6,660 bases of DNA, taken from NCBI GenBank assembly GCA_017553665.1, contig JAFZKM010000109.1:1-6660 (forward strand), read 5' to 3'. The stretch comes from Lachnospiraceae bacterium. GTDB taxonomy: Bacteria; Bacillota_A; Clostridia; Lachnospirales; Lachnospiraceae. A program made the position numbers and the translations under genes. This document shows, one piece after another, positions 5,696-6,660 of the stretch (positions are counted from its first letter, which is position 1; each line of letters begins with the position of its first letter). The notes below the pieces were generated by a model that was not told where the DNA came from, searched no databases, and saw nothing but the letters and a program-made list of their open reading frames with translations.

Positions 5696-6622
5696 ATGGG
5701 TAAAGCAATTTTCTTTGAATGGGAGCCCGAGCTCATGGAATGGCTCCAGTCGCACATCGGCAGCTTTGGTACCTCGCTCATGTCATTCTTCTCGGCATTC
5801 GGCGAAGAGACCATCCTGATCGCTTTCATGTGCATTCTTTATTTCATCATCGATAAGGAAGCGGCGAAATTTGCCGCGAGACGCTTCATGATTGCAGGCT
5901 GTTTTTACGCCGGCATCAAGAACATTGTCTGCCGCCTGCGCCCTTACATGGTGCACGGCAATGTTAAATGTCTGAAGCCCGTCGATAAAAGCGCGGACCT
6001 CATGGATGTTGCCGCTCAGGGTTATTCATTCCCCAGCGGACACTCCTCGGGTTCGGCCTCTATCTTCATCGGATCGGCGGTTTATCTGAAAAAATGGATC
6101 TTTTCGATATTCGCGGTCATCATCGTTCTTCTGGTCGGCATCTCGCGTTTCTGCCTCGGCGTTCATTACCCGACTGACGTATTTGTCGGCTGGGGTATAG
6201 GCATCGCGAACATCTTCCTTATCTCGCTGCTTGAGAAGCTGATCAAAAAGCGCTGGATCATTTACCTGATCTTCACGCTGCTCTTTATCCCCGGGTTCTT
6301 CTTCTGCGAGACCAATGATTTCTTCGCGAACTACGGCCTGATGCTCGGCGTGTTCCTCGGCGACCTCTTCGAAGCGCGTTTTGTGAATTTTGAAAAGCCC
6401 AAAAACATCTGGCTCGGCATCCTTCGCATCATCGGCGCGATAGCTCTTTACTTCGGACTCAATACAGTCCTGAAGCTGCCCTTCAGTTCCGAGTTCCTCT
6501 CTTCGGGCACTACGGCAGCGCACCTCGTAAGAGCCGGCAGATATTTCTTCGTGATATTCATTCCGCTCGGGGTATATCCCGCATGCTTCAAGCTGTTCCA
6601 CGGGAAGGAAAAACAGTCGTAA
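5696..6622 (+). CDS. PAP2-family membrane phosphatase
   Basis: A 308-residue polytopic membrane protein of the type 2 phosphatidic acid phosphatase superfamily, which dephosphorylates lipid phosphates such as phosphatidate, phosphatidylglycerophosphate or undecaprenyl pyrophosphate. All three catalytic motifs are intact: K75-x6-R82-P83, P113-S-G-H116, and S150-R151-x5-H157-xxx-D161. H116 and H157 are the expected phosphate-transfer pair. About seven or eight hydrophobic segments are visible (about 38-53, 63-74, 118-131, 134-150, 161-179, 187-204, 211-224, 238-259, 281-298). About 140 residues follow the last motif, longer than the compact BcrC or PgpB-like forms, with no recognisable extra domain. 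GGAG 5 nt before the ATG and an upstream promoter support the start. It diverges from the sugar operon and shows no functional link to it. Exact lipid substrate cannot be told from sequence. No terminator is visible in the 38 bases left after the stop. Confidence 0.93.
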   Translation: MGKAIFFEWEPELMEWLQSHIGSFGTSLMSFFSAFGEETILIAFMCILYFIIDKEAAKFAARRFMIAGCFYAGIKNIVCRLRPYMVHGNVKCLKPVDKSADLMDVAAQGYSFPSGHSSGSASIFIGSAVYLKKWIFSIFAVIIVLLVGISRFCLGVHYPTDVFVGWGIGIANIFLISLLEKLIKKRWIIYLIFTLLFIPGFFFCETNDFFANYGLMLGVFLGDLFEARFVNFEKPKNIWLGILRIIGAIALYFGLNTVLKLPFSSEFLSSGTTAAHLVRAGRYFFVIFIPLGVYPACFKLFHGKEKQS

Positions 6623-6660
6623 GCAGAATTACTTTTTAAAGCCTTGCGAAAAGCCATGGG

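Noticed and set aside
6026..6601. Minus-strand open frame (191 codons) opposite the PAP2 gene
   Set aside because: The product is extremely rich in Glu, Asp and Arg as expected from the antisense of a hydrophobic membrane protein, and the PAP2 motifs prove the other strand.
6623..6660. Possible terminator after the phosphatase gene
   Set aside because: Only 38 bases remain. AAAGCC is repeated directly rather than inverted, and no stem with a T-run can be drawn within the window.

Overview
The window looks like chromosomal DNA from a Firmicute, most likely a gut or rumen Clostridia member near Lachnospiraceae. The clues are strong AGGAG-type ribosome binding sites, short intergenic gaps, a lipoprotein with a low-complexity linker after its lipobox, and an oversized sugar-binding protein of a kind common in that group. 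Base composition looks close to even in the genes and AT-rich in the control region (judged by eye, not counted). The taxonomic call is an inference and I would not go below order.

Minus strand, read from about 5450 down to 1, is one probable operon of three genes. The first (5362-3326) encodes a 678-residue lipoprotein with a malectin-like beta-sandwich, a FIVAR-like helical segment and a C-terminal five-bladed glycoside hydrolase domain. Its motifs match family GH43, best the exo-beta-1,3-galactanase type (subfamily 24). The second (3298-401) encodes a 965-residue extracellular solute-binding protein with two tandem beta-sandwich modules in front of a family 1 sugar-binding domain. The third (380 to beyond the left edge) encodes the N-terminal 126 residues of a MalF/UgpA/LplB-type sugar ABC permease. 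Gaps of 27 bp (9 bp to an earlier possible ATG) and 20 bp support cotranscription. The likely joint function is surface degradation of a galactose-containing polysaccharide, capture of the released oligosaccharide, and uptake; the second permease is probably off the left edge.

The 333-bp divergent control region (5363-5695) is the only sizeable non-coding stretch. It holds a minus-strand promoter whose -35 overlaps a perfect 12-bp CG-centred palindrome of LacI-operator type, two further CG-centred 8-bp palindromes, a cluster of TTGTGC/GCACAA inverted repeats, an extended -10 promoter facing right, and hairpins in both leaders.

Plus strand, 5696-6622, is a complete membrane phosphatase of the PAP2 family with all three catalytic motifs. 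It appears unrelated to the sugar operon and only shares the intergenic region with it.

No RNA gene, mobile element or CRISPR array was found. The most notable points are the unusual solute-binding protein (tandem modules, no lipobox), its pairing with a GH43_24-like lipoprotein, and the dense regulatory palindromes.
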